Positions 1-11,494 of a stretch of 64,000 nt of DNA are shown here, piece by piece. The notes below the pieces were generated by a model, which searched no databases, was not told the origin of the DNA, and saw only the letters and a program-made list of their open reading frames with translations. The stretch lies in contig JAVHNS010000005.1 of assembly GCA_036872755.1 (NCBI GenBank), positions 1,674,001 through 1,738,000 of the forward strand, given 5' to 3'. This DNA comes from Orbilia blumenaviensis (Eukaryota > Ascomycota > Orbiliomycetes > Orbiliales > Orbiliaceae). The translations under genes were made by a program, and so were the position numbers. How positions within the stretch are numbered: position 1 is the first letter of the stretch; the number at the start of each line of letters is the position of its first letter.

Positions 1-2446
1 GGTGGAGGGCGATACTGCTAGTATGGTGTTTCTTCAACATGGCGTAATATAATGAACTGTAAGTACTCGGCTTTTTACTCTGCCGCTTACAGATATGATT
101 AGAAATTACTCGCTTGGGAATGAGGTAACTAGTTCTTAGTATATCAAAACTGGGGGTGAGAAGCTGGGTAGGGGGTCTCCTTTAACCATTGCCTTCAAGA
201 ATTCTAGAATAGAAGTAGAAACAACCTGACTTAGAGCACAAATGCAGAATCTTATTCAAAATTTGAAGTGGATATCGACACATATCGATATCTCTTCGGC
301 CTTCAATTGCATTGCAAACTTCATTTTTCTAAAAAAAAAAAAGTAATGTAGGACAAGAGCGGTCACGAAAGGTTTCTTGCTATATTAGGACCCATAGTAT
401 ATCTTGAGTTTCCGATAATGGTTAGACAATTTCCTAAAAGAGACTTACAACATGCGTTGCAACACCAGCTGTAAATTTTATCCTTCTTTTCAATTCATAT
501 TACAGCCTTCACATAACTAGCACCGAAAGGTTGTGCGATATCTATTTAGTTCCCTCATCACTACCCGACGTTATCGTGGAAATAGATGGTATGTCACGAG
601 TTGCCGATTTGTGCTGCATATATTTACAATTTGTCCCCTCCAACATCGTGATCAGTGCACGGCGCATAGAACTTCCTGGAAAACAGTTTCCAAACAATTA
701 AGTACTCGGTAATAGACCCAAATATAAATGCAGCAACAATAGGTTTGGTGACACTTAGTCCAGCACCCAGTTTAGTGGCGCGCTATTTCAAGAGAAAGGG
801 GCAAATCAGAAGCAAGTCTATCGACCAGCTCAGAAGTGAGCACATACGCTGGTGAACTGGGCTTATAATGCGGTGCTAGAGCGAACCGGAAAATATTCAG
901 TGAGAGTTATAACAGCTAGGGACACCCTAGTAATCTTGACGGATGTGATTCGTTTTGCTTGTAGGCTATTATTGGTTTCGGGCCCGGCTGCGATAAAATG
1001 AGCGTTGGATATGTATCTAGGTGGGGTTGCAGTGGGGCGCAGGATTCGAATTGAAAATTCCGAATGCATAGAGACGTGCTACTAAGTACTTACTTGGTCT
1101 AGGCGTGAAAAATCGGGATACCTATTCCATAAACCAGCCCCTCGAAGTCAAAAATACCGTTAAAACACCATACATAACCTACTTAGAGCCTAGAAGGTTG
1201 TAAATATGTCTACCAGTAGTTACACAATGTTGCAATAGCTATACATATACACATTGTGCAAACGCGAATATTTAGCAAATATAGTCCCCGGGTTGAAGAA
1301 TAATCGAAATCGAACTGGAGCCCGATTGATATTGAATGTGGGCCCAGCTGCGATTAATAGACTCGTAATTACGATATACATCGACATGCGTAGCCTAGCA
1401 GTGCTATGGTTTGCCCACCTGGTCAGGCACTGCATGAAGGCCAATTGGCCAGGTAATCCTGGTCCGCTCGCCCGTTTAAATTTCCCACATGGTCAACACT
1501 AGATGACAAGCTATTCTTGGCCTCGTTTTCGGTCATACACGAAGCAGCTAGTTGCGCAACTACCTACATAAAGCAGAAAATACCGTGTAGTGGTGAATCC
1601 GAAGCTCGAAGTATGCGCAAACGGGCTGCGGAAAAATCTTTTTCTCTTGAGTATCGAGAATTAGGATTAGACTAGTCGACTACTATATGCAAGTTCAATA
1701 TATATTGAGTGATGAATGATCCAATGACCGTCGCGAACTTATATTTCCATGCCTAGAAATGAGGCGGGTAACCGTTCAGCGTCATTATAACAATATCGCA
1801 AGATTACAAATAATTTACAAGAGCAAGCGAATATACAAGCCACTTGAAGCTTATCTAGAAGCCGGTCTTGAAGTACCAGGTGGGTATCACAAGCCGCTCC
1901 CTGCCTAGACAGAGCCCCCGCACAAGTAATTTGCATTTTGCCCCGTCGTGTTCTCTTTGATTGGATGCGTACCCCCGCTCGGCCCGCCCTGGCTTTCTAA
2001 ATACTGCTTATAGCTTAATGTCGTGCACATCGGCAGTTAACTGGCGCTGATACTCTCCAAATGTGGGAAGCATGTTAACACCACCAGCGTGCTCCCGTGT
2101 GCTACAGCTATCCGCGAATCATAGCCACCGCACTTTCCATTACCTAAGTGCTTATATATTATAGATGCACCAGATCCTACAGAAGTGTCACCAAATGTAT
2201 AAGGAGGCTGAAAGTTTCAGTAAAGTATAAAATACCGGCGTGGAGGTATGAACATCAGCAGCCCCCGCATGGATGTCTGACATGAACATGACTCGTCTTT
2301 TTTCGTGGTGAACAACAAGTCCAGATATCCAGCATAACCATTTGAAACGAGAGGGTCTCTAAGACGCCCTGCGCTCTCTCCCTAATATGCGAACCTTATA
2401 TCAACATTCTGGCCAAACATACAATGTATTTGTCATAACGGTAGAT
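1..2446. other. Gene-free A/T-rich stretch
   Basis: I see no coding region here. The longest open frames are under 100 codons, overlap on both strands and show no family motif or splice-linked partner. No tRNA, rRNA or terminal repeat was recognised. It probably contains the upstream region of the gene starting at 2447. Confidence 0.6.
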
Positions 2447-4921
2447 ATGACATCGGCATTCTACGCATACTTTCCGCTCGCTCTTTATTTATTTTTATTT
2501 TTTACGGCAGAATCTCGGTCAATTCCTTACCTATCGCAATATCGAAGAGATAGCCACGCGTTTACTAACACTATTTTATCGAAGCGACAAGGAGAATCGG
2601 ACGATTGGAGAGGTCCTTCTGCCTTTGAAAAGGTAGAGTTACACTTCGTAAGAAATAAAAAGGCCATCTAGACTTACCCTCAATGGACGGCTGTTAAGAA
2701 AGGGTACTATTTTCTAGAATCCGAAATTCTCGATTTTCTACGTACCAAATATACGGCTTGGTAAGCTCGCCAAACTATGTAAAATCAGGAAATATACTTG
2801 ACCTAAGGTTTTAATAACATTATCTAGGAGGCGGAAAGTTCAACCTTTCGATAAACCCCGGGTGGGATACATGGGTAGCTAGCGCAGATGGGCCTGAGTC
2901 GTGTAATCCAGAAAGATCTGCGGATTGTGAGAGAATAGATTTCTCAGGGTACTGTATGCATCAAGTTAGCAAACTCCTTGGAGGGATCAAAAGCTAACTA
3001 GTGTCTAGTCGTTGATGATGACTCGGTGGATGTACTCGGGACTGAGAATATCGCGCCCCGGGATGAAGGTGGTGTGCATGTGTGTATTTGTACCCTAGCC
3101 GCCCAATCTAGATATATGCTTCCTTTACTAAGATTAGGCTAACTCTGTGTCATACTAAATAATTAGGTAGATGGGGTAAACAGGACTTGGGTTCAAAGCG
3201 TCTGTGAAAAGAGAGCTGGGTCATCCGACTCCTTTGACAGCCTCCGGCTCCAGGCTGGAAACCACATATGCTATTTCGGCAGAATGGTGCCACAGAAAGT
3301 GGATTATACGACACCTTCCCTAGGGCTTGGCCGACAACCCGAAAGTTGGGGATCTGGGCCATCGTCGCAATTTGATATCGAGAATCTTCTCGATAAGTAT
3401 CGCTCCTTGATGCCGTTTTCGTATCTCGGTGCTCTTGAATACCGTGGCACCATTAATACGGCGACTTACGGTATAGACATTGGGAGTTTACCAGAAATTA
3501 CTTTGGACCCATATCCTAGTGTCAAGTTCCCAGAATATCCCGCTGGCGAGATTGTCTTTGGGGGGTTTGACATTGGGAAAACAAATCTGGGCGGCCCGAT
3601 CAAGACGTACAAAATACCTAGTTCTACTAGTATGGAATCGAAGACCCGCCTTGATCTCCTGAGTATAAGTTTACGCCGAGGGGACGGTCGCGACCCGGAC
3701 GTTTTTGTGAGTCGGATCATTGTCGACCCCGGGGCTGCCTACCTCAACTATACGTTCGAGTCTGTGCCCACCTCAAATTCTAAATGTTACTTATAATGTA
3801 CTTACTAATGAACTTAATATTCCGCCAGCAGTTCCATCTCAATGCCGGCATCGTCTCTCGAAACTTTACGCCAGAAGCTTCCGCCTGAATTGAACGGGTT
3901 TTTCAATAACTCGGGAATGCCTAAAGACATACCGGCGCTTGACTGGGGTCTCGAGTTCACATTCAGAGAGGATTTCCGAATCTTTGTCCCTTTCAACAGA
4001 ATGATAAAACCCCTACGAGATGGGGGCTATGCCATAGCCTTAGAAAAATCTATCGACGGGGATTTTGGCCTCGGGCAGCCATTTTTTAGGTACAGATGTC
4101 TCTCCAAAAATATAGTTATAATATATCCTAGCTTTTAGCCTCAATTTGGATTTGATCGAGGTGAGTTCAATGTTTTAACTATCTAACAAGCTTCTACTAG
4201 ACAAGCGTATGTCTTCTGGGACCACAGGAACGAGGAGATTAGCCTTGCCGCCAAATCAGCCTCTGCAAATGTGTCGCGTATTGTGGCCGTCGGGTATAAC
4301 CCCTATAATACATCATTAAGCTATTCGCTGCGAGACATAGGATATCTAGCGATACGGCAACGAAATTCATTCCTCATAATAGTTATCAGTAGCACAATGG
4401 GAGGAACGGTCTTCGTCTTCCTCTTAGTAGGGTCGTTATTCTGGCTCCAAGCTAAGACAAATTTCATTTTGGGGGCATTTAGCACTTTCTGGAGGCTCGT
4501 TCGTGAAACGAAGGAGGTATGGTCCGGCAGGAAGACATCAACACCATCAGACAAGGATGTCGCAGCGGATTTTGGGTATAAGCATGAGCTCTCGGCACAT
4601 AACAAGAGGAGAATAATAGAGCTCGATGGCAATGGAGAAGTTATGGAGCTTAGTGGAGACAGGGATGCGAGAGAACTTGCTGGAGACGAAGCTGCAGAAG
4701 AGCTCGCGGATAGTTCAGTGAGGGCAGAGTTGCCTGTGGATCCAGTTGAACTTGACGGGGAGCCCTTGGTTTTGAGGCCGGTGGTGCCTAATCGCGGGGC
4801 TCGAGCAGCTATCAACAGCCTAGAGATTCGAGGGCAAACTAGGGGTTTGTTGGATCGGAGCATTAGCCTAATAATTCAAAGGCAGGGCGGGACTAGACTG
4901 AGCCGGAGTGCGAGTCTCTAA
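2447..4921 (+). CDS. Aspartic-protease-like membrane protein with altered active site (probable pseudoprotease)
   Basis: My model is join(2447..2647, 2718..2760, 2828..2948, 3184..3759, 3832..4089, 4201..4921), 639 aa, with all phases matching. Residues 1-22 are a hydrophobic signal peptide. The pepsin fold is recognisable: FYVPNIRLG, then FNLSINPGWDTWV (the usual xLxxDTGSSDTWV), then a Cys-rich segment, SLGLG (ILGLG), GEIVFGGFD, VDPGAAYL (second active-site block), GDFGLGQPFF and AYVFWDHRNEEISLA. A single transmembrane segment lies at about 457-482, followed by an acidic cytoplasmic tail, as in yapsin/OpsB-type surface proteases. The first catalytic Asp is Asn91 (NPG), and the second block is DPGA (Asp303) rather than D[ST]G[ST]. 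Proteolytic activity is therefore unlikely; a binding role or a decaying gene are the alternatives. The 235-nt intron 2949-3183 and the weak donor at 3760 are the least certain points. Confidence 0.72.
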
Positions 4922-5786
4922 GACCCAGACCAAGGTCAACTACTTCGTAAATGCTTGGAATGCCGTTTTTTCTATATACTATTCCGGCTGGCTTCCGGAA
5001 GTTGCATCTTAGACACCTATATTTCCTGTCCCGGGACTAAAAGCGGAAGATGCCGTGCATTCGTAATCAGCATATGTGCATCACTGCTTCTAGTTAACAT
5101 AATTATTAACATCTCGATTTAAGATCCAGTAGTACGATAGACCGAACGTGTACTAAAGAAGTATACATGTTACCACCAGCGTTTTGCCTATAGTGCCTAG
5201 GTTCAAAGCTACCGCTAAAAATCCGGCCAACTTACCTGAAGTCGGTTGTGCAATTAATTGTAAATGTGCACGAAGGCAAACCCGAATAATATCGAGATAT
5301 ATGTGCATTTCCTGAAATGACTGGTCATATAAGAGCTCATTATCAGCAAGCGTAAATCAAATTGCAAACCTTGGGCGCATTGAAAATCTTTAGACCAGCA
5401 TGGAAATATCAGTATTGTATATCAATGCTGAATACATTAACATGTGTGCGCAAACTTGGACTGCACTATATACTCGAACATTGAGATATCTTTAGACATT
5501 AATATTTTATTTACATAGATCCCATTAACCAACCTTCCTCCGCAAAAACCACAATCGAGACTCTCTATCGTACCGTCCGCAAATGATAGAAGGGAAAAAG
5601 GTAAAATAAAACGACCTTGCTGGACCTTTAAGGACCACAAAAGTTGCTAACAAAGGGGGAATATAAAGCTAAAAAAAAAACCGGAAAGAAAATAATATAC
5701 AAGTAAAATTCGAGACTAGATAATACTCCCACATAACACCTTTCCTTTGCGGCCCACGTGTCGAGCCACTATGCACCTGAATTTTA
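4922..5786. other. Convergent 3' intergenic region
   Basis: This lies between two convergent genes. It is A/T-rich, and no coding frame or repeat is supported. It presumably holds both 3' ends; an A run at about 5671-5679 and GGCCACGTG-like sequence near 5753 are the only notable strings. Confidence 0.5.
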
Positions 5787-7354
5787 TTATGGCCAATCCT
5801 GGTCCCAATAAGCTAGTCTTCCTGGCCCCGCAAACTGATCCCTTGGTTTTCCGTTATCGTTTTTTGTGTCAGTTGATAACGTGTTATTGGCAATAAACTC
5901 CCGCCTCATCAGTATATGGGAGCTAAAACTGCTCTGCCCACTTCCAACAAACCTGTCCGATTCTAGCAGGGTCAGGTAATCTACAATGGCTAGTTGGTCG
6001 AACCTAAATGGCTTTAGGTATTCCTTTTCGTTCTTCAATAACACACCCCACTTATCCAGCACCTTGATGCCTGATTCTGCTGCCTTTTTTGCGAGTTTAG
6101 CCACGCCATCTGTGTCGCCTGAAGCGACATATATATGCTTGATGTCACTCTCGACAGCCGCAGAGAGTGTGGCATTTGCCAGTTGATCCCAGGATGCCCA
6201 GTATTTGCCAGCATCAGCTTCGGATCGTAGGTGGACTCCCACATACGGGTCTTTACTTGCGCCGCTGCTGGAAGTAGGGCGCACACGGCTGACTATAATG
6301 TTCGCTAAGGCTGTGAGATCCAGACGGAATTCGAGGATAAAACCGAAGTAATTCGCAAAGGCCGGACTATCAAAGGATGGTGGCCAACTGAAAAGTGTCC
6401 TGTCGTCCAACCTTACGATTACTGGGTTTCGTTCCCCTGGCCTTTTACTTTGGGATTTGATTAATGCGTCGAATCGGGGACGGAAATCTTCCGGTTTCCC
6501 TATTAATAATAAACGCAAGTCAGTATTTGCCTCCATTAAGTATTAAATACCCGTTAAAGGATCAACAGCAGCCCTGGGCTTCAGAAACCATCGAAGTGTC
6601 CGGCGCGATCGATCACTAACAGCTATGAGGGTAGGTGCTTACTGTTTCTCATTCGCCCCTGTCGAGAGCCGGGCGGTTGTCCCATGAAAGATTGCACGTT
6701 CATTAGGTCTGGCATCGTCGCATATCTATAGTGCGGAACATCCTCGATCGTATCCAACAATTCCATCTGCCTGCAGTTGGTCTTCATGACCTTCTTAAAC
6801 CAATCTTCATCGAAAAGAAACTGCATACTCTGGTATTCCCCTGTTTTCAGCCGACTCAGTACGGTTGGATCTCGGGCCTCTATCAGAGGCAGTATCAGTC
6901 CGCTCGCGCCAGCAGCTATGGCGTATCTAACGCAGTTCAGAACCATGTTGCGAACGTTGATAAGCCCACCAAGGTTGTGGGTACAGGTGAAGTAAACGTT
7001 TTTTTGCCATTTTGTGGAGTCGCAAACCTGGCGAAGGCCAGTAAAATTCGCGCTCTCTCCGAGACGAGGATATGCATGATCGTGTATAAACTGATCAATT
7101 CCTTCTGTTGTTAAGAGCGGGTTTGGGCCATTTGTATTTGCAGATGAGTCGTATGTTGATTCATGGTGAGTAAAATAATCAACGGCAGGTCTGCTCTGGG
7201 ATATAAAATATGTCGAAGCGGACACAAAAATGAATGTGAGGCCAGTCCATAGTACGAGGCTGTAGACGGAACGGCGCGGAGACTTGTTCTGTATCCCGAT
7301 CAATACTTTGTTGAGCATTGTTGGGGCCTGATTCGTGAAATCCCGATTAAGCAT
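5787..7354 (-). CDS. Fungal O-fucosyltransferase-like type II membrane protein
   Basis: Two exons, 7354..6643 and 6499..5787, join in phase into 474 aa. The intron has a GTAAGC donor and a TTAATAG acceptor. An N-terminal signal anchor (SLVLWTGLTFIFVSASTYF, about residues 32-50) precedes a lumenal domain. This carries the blocks seen in fungal GDP-fucose O-fucosyltransferase-related proteins: CTHNLGGLINVRN with NCVRYAIAAGA and LPLIEARD near the sugar-nucleotide fold, then VGVHLRSEADA, IYVASGD, and a C-terminal DQLAIVDYLTLLESD..FVG..SSFS block. The expected role is a Golgi or ER glycosyltransferase, but donor and acceptor cannot be told from sequence. An alternative start is Met13 (7318). Length is normal for the fungal family. 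It is convergent with the aspartic-protease-like gene. Confidence 0.65.
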
Positions 7355-10300
7355 TAAATATTGAAGAACAGTGGAGGCTATAGCGACAGTGTGATATATA
7401 CATTAAATGTTTCTTTTGAAAAATGTTTGGATATGACGAAGGAAAGTAAAAAAAATAGGGACAGGATGCCTACAGCATGAAAATGGGGCATCCCTGAATA
7501 AATATGACTGTCTGGCACCCAACAGTGCAGGACAGCACTGCAAAGTCTGCATAACTCTAGGCTATTTCACCATTCGGGGCCGCAGCTGAAGCAGTTTGTC
7601 CACACGGTGGCCCGTCTTGGATATTAACATGCACCGTTAATACGAACAATTGTAGGCATATACTCACACACCTGCCCACCTGAAAATCGTACCATCCTGG
7701 TTGCTTGTTATAAGTCTCATATTCGTGGATGAGTTATTGCCTAACCATATATAGACTAGCCTTGATTCTGAGGTTACACTGGTGGGATTTTGCATCCTTG
7801 TATAGATAACGTATCGCTTATTGGCCAGTGAGGACCTTTCAATTCGATGTACCACAGGCAGGCATATTCCCCTGCCAGCCCCCACGCGGCGAGACACATC
7901 GCACAAGCGATTTGGTCCTAGGTCCTCCTGTCCGATCAACTTAGAAAGGAAATAACCACATTATCCTATTGCTCGAAATGGAATGGAATTTAAGGCTTAG
8001 GCATAAAGAAACTCCCTTACACGATAACCTGCCGCCTTGAATTAAAGTTTGTATGGAATTTGGGAACAAACCAGGTTGGCTCGTCATCGTAATTCGGAGC
8101 ACGCAATGAATTATGATACCTTGCTTTGTAAGGGTTTTGCAGCCACTGCGTGCCTGATTACAACTTATTACTGGTTCGTCCAATCCGGTAATATTATTGA
8201 CAATTGGGGTCCAGGTCCCTGTAAAACTGCAAAATATAATTGTAAAATAGAATTCATAGACGCCCCCTTACTACCACTAGCGAGAGAGAGTTGAATATTT
8301 CACTTCAGTGAAGGAATTCGGTAGCTGGCCATGTTAAACATATCGATGTATATTAGACTTATGGAGAATAATATAAGTTGCTCTTGGTTTAAGATCCAAA
8401 TCAAGCCAGGCTGTGGTATTTTGCAATTAAGAGCCTTGAGGCTGTCGCGCCATCAGGTTTTGCATTTTTTCCGCATGAGATGCAAAATTAATAGAAAAGG
8501 AGACGCCAACCAGGTCTGGACCCTGCATACTCCTACCATCCATCCATCCACCCACCGTCCATCGTCCATCGTCCATCCTCTACTTTCGCACATTCCTAAA
8601 ATATACTGTGTAGTTCTCCTGTGCTAAACTGGCTGCGAAATATTGACCGAAGGAAGGGTGACAAGAACCATAAGGGTGGCTTGCGTCCCTTGGTTCAGCT
8701 ATCACTACTGATTGAGGCGATGCGGAAGGCGAAGATTATAGGTCGTCGGTGCAAATGCCCAAGTACTTACTCTGTAACTGAGAAACGATGACACCTTGGC
8801 AATGGCTGGGCTGTAAACGCGAGATATGTTTCTGGAGCGGGAAGTTTAAATTATGGTGTGTGATTCGATTCCCGACTTTCTAGGCCAAGCTCAACCCGGA
8901 ATTGGTGGGTTGGAATTCTAATTGGCGGGGTTGCGAAAATAATGATGTCTTAGCGGGTTGGTCGGGTAGGATGTCTTAAGAACCTGTACCCTAGTCGTTT
9001 TTGAGGGCCCAAAAATTCAAGGGTCCTGCCGACAGTGGCCACTTGCAGGCAGAGCTCACGCATATATGCCCTTTAAAACATACTTTTATATACCTCAGTC
9101 TTATCGTGAATCAAGTCCCCGCAAATAAAACAAAAGATCTTAAGAAGCACAATTTCGTCATGAAAACCGTCCCATCGTTTTTCCAGTAGGCAGACCCTAA
9201 TGCGCTAGTCAGTCTGTGTTTGTAAATTCGAACCGTTTGTGAACGAAGCTGCATATGCATTCTCAACCAAAACTCCAAAAAAACATCACACCACTTAATA
9301 GCTAAAATTGCATTGCAAGCCCCAAACAACATTATCATTACATCTTAATACCACCTTATGACCACCCAAGGCCTTTCATCAATTAGGTACATCTTGTGGG
9401 CAGTTCTGCTAACGGTGTGTTCTCCAAATAATCATGCGCAGACGGATTCGCAGGTATAGCTCTGTGTCGACGAAAGCGAAAGTTGAGACGAGGCCCCAGC
9501 GCAGGTAACATTGTAGTTAATAATCGAACTATTCTTGGCAACACTGCATGTAGGTAACCCGTGGAGAAACCTAAAGATTGGTGGTCTTGTAGTGGTTACT
9601 AACCTCGCATATTCCTTCCTTCCTTCCTTTCTTTTTTTAATGAAAAATATACATCTATGCTAATGCGTGATGTGAACACATTCAAATATGCAGATATACG
9701 TAGGTGCCATGTATTTTCACTATATTATCACTAAGTTTTATTTACCACAAGCTGTTCTTCCCTTGAAAGAACAAGTTCGAAATCAAATCCTGAAAGTTGC
9801 ACTATTGCAATGCATGGGCAAATGCACTGTACGGATGATAAGAGCCGGTAAATATCGAGGGTAGGATATTATATTAGTCATGGATATCATATGTCATATC
9901 ACGCCAGACCCGATTTCTAAAATACCACAACATATAATCATGTCACGTTGATACTTTGTTGTTGCCATTCCGAACGATAACAAGCCCCGCCAATTGCAAC
10001 TAGACTGTCGACTAAGCTGAGCCGGTCTGGAGCGGAATATGCAGAACGTCATGGAACCGGTATCGGCCAAGACTTTTTTTAGGGGGTTCTTAGGGCTCGA
10101 GGCCGCCACGGCGCAGGAATCGGATCGAATGGTCGAATCCAATGCGGCTGAATGCAAATGTTTGATCAAGTGCATGTAGTATATATATAGCTCGTCCACA
10201 TGCAAACTGTCCGAACCGCGAACAAGAAAGGCTACTTTAAACAACAACAATAGAAGATTTTCGTTCTGCGGCAGAGTTTAAAGCTGCGGTTTTGTCTGAA

Positions 10301-11494
10301 AGGATTCCTCTGAGTCACCCGCAATATCGATGGATCGGGAGATGCACTGGTATGTACCAGGTATCGATCCAGATCTACTTTGCATACACACTCTAGTAGA
10401 GCATCAAATACATATTTCCAACTTCTTCGAGTACCTTTTCTTCAGGCTTGGCTGTACCGCTGTCCGACTAGAGTAATAGCAAACACCTGCCTAGATCTTA
10501 GTAATCGAATTCTACCTAGAGGAATGTAAACCCTTGTTGCATCTGGAAGGATTTACAAAGGCGGAATAAAGAAGTTACCAAGTACGTGAAGCTACTTACG
10601 AGGCTGAGGTTTTGGAGCAAATTATAGAAATAGCTACCTCAAGGTACTCTGAAAGGCTGAAACCTCGGCTTATGGTTAGGACGCCTAGCTGAGACGCGTG
10701 TTTTCGTAGGACTATATCGATTATCACTAGTTAGTCTAGCACTGAGTAGGTTATATATATAAAAAAGAGAAAAAAAAAAACAAGATACTCTATATTTCTA
10801 GGGTCCAGTTTTATACTACTATTATACCCCAGGCCAGCCAGAGGCGGTGAGCACGAATCAGCATGAACCCGACTTTTTCGGACTCGAAGCCTAGACAGTC
10901 TACACAATGGGCAGGGATTCAATGAATCTCAGTTGATAAAGACGATACTGCTTCGTATTCATAATATTGGCACGCTGTCCGGCTCAAGTATTACATACCT
11001 CCTTCAATACCCTGGCTTTGAGGCGACGTATGAATATAGTTGTATTTACCTAAATTTTGGAATTGCTGTATAGAACGGTCCACCGTAATCAGTCTATAGG
11101 GATTGATAATTAGTAATCGAATGCCTCGAGCGCGATGTAAAACTAGGTAGATTGAGTGAAACACCTTTGTAAATTGGCACACATTTAACGCCATGCATCT
11201 TTTTGATATTTTTATATAGGAGGTCAATACTAGAGGGTGATTAGATCCATGGGTAAAGCGGGCCACCCCGCAGAGGCTGGTCTACGGGACTAGGGTCAAG
11301 GCTTGTTTTAAAAAAATTTTCGATCCTCAAGGGTCCGAAATCTCGTATTAAATCTTCCACGACTCTAAATAAGAAGGATAATAATTGAAAGCCAACGGCC
11401 GCTAAAAATACAATACATCGAAGACAAATCCTATCATGAATTGTTAATCAATTAATATTACCCGAGATTCCAGCTCCAAATAATAAATAACTTT
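7355..11494. other. Gene-poor A/T-rich region
   Basis: No gene is supported over 4.1 kb. Open frames such as those around 7664-8294 and 9894-10250 are short, lack family motifs and have no matching splice partners. A short CCAT/CGTC simple repeat lies at 8536-8578. Some segments could be remains of mobile elements, but no terminal repeats or polymerase motifs were found by eye. Confidence 0.5.
8536..8578. repeat. CCAT/CGTCCAT simple repeat
   Basis: Three to four CATC units followed by three CGTCCAT-type units form a short imperfect microsatellite in non-coding DNA. Confidence 0.8.

Noticed and set aside
863..1444. Two nearby minus-strand frames both containing an IAAGP string, suggesting a repeated relic
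   Set aside because: Only about 18 nt are alike; the flanks do not align, so chance is enough.
8855..8880. String resembling a tRNA T-arm (GATTCGATTCCCG)
   Set aside because: No matching acceptor stem, D-arm or anticodon arm could be folded around it.
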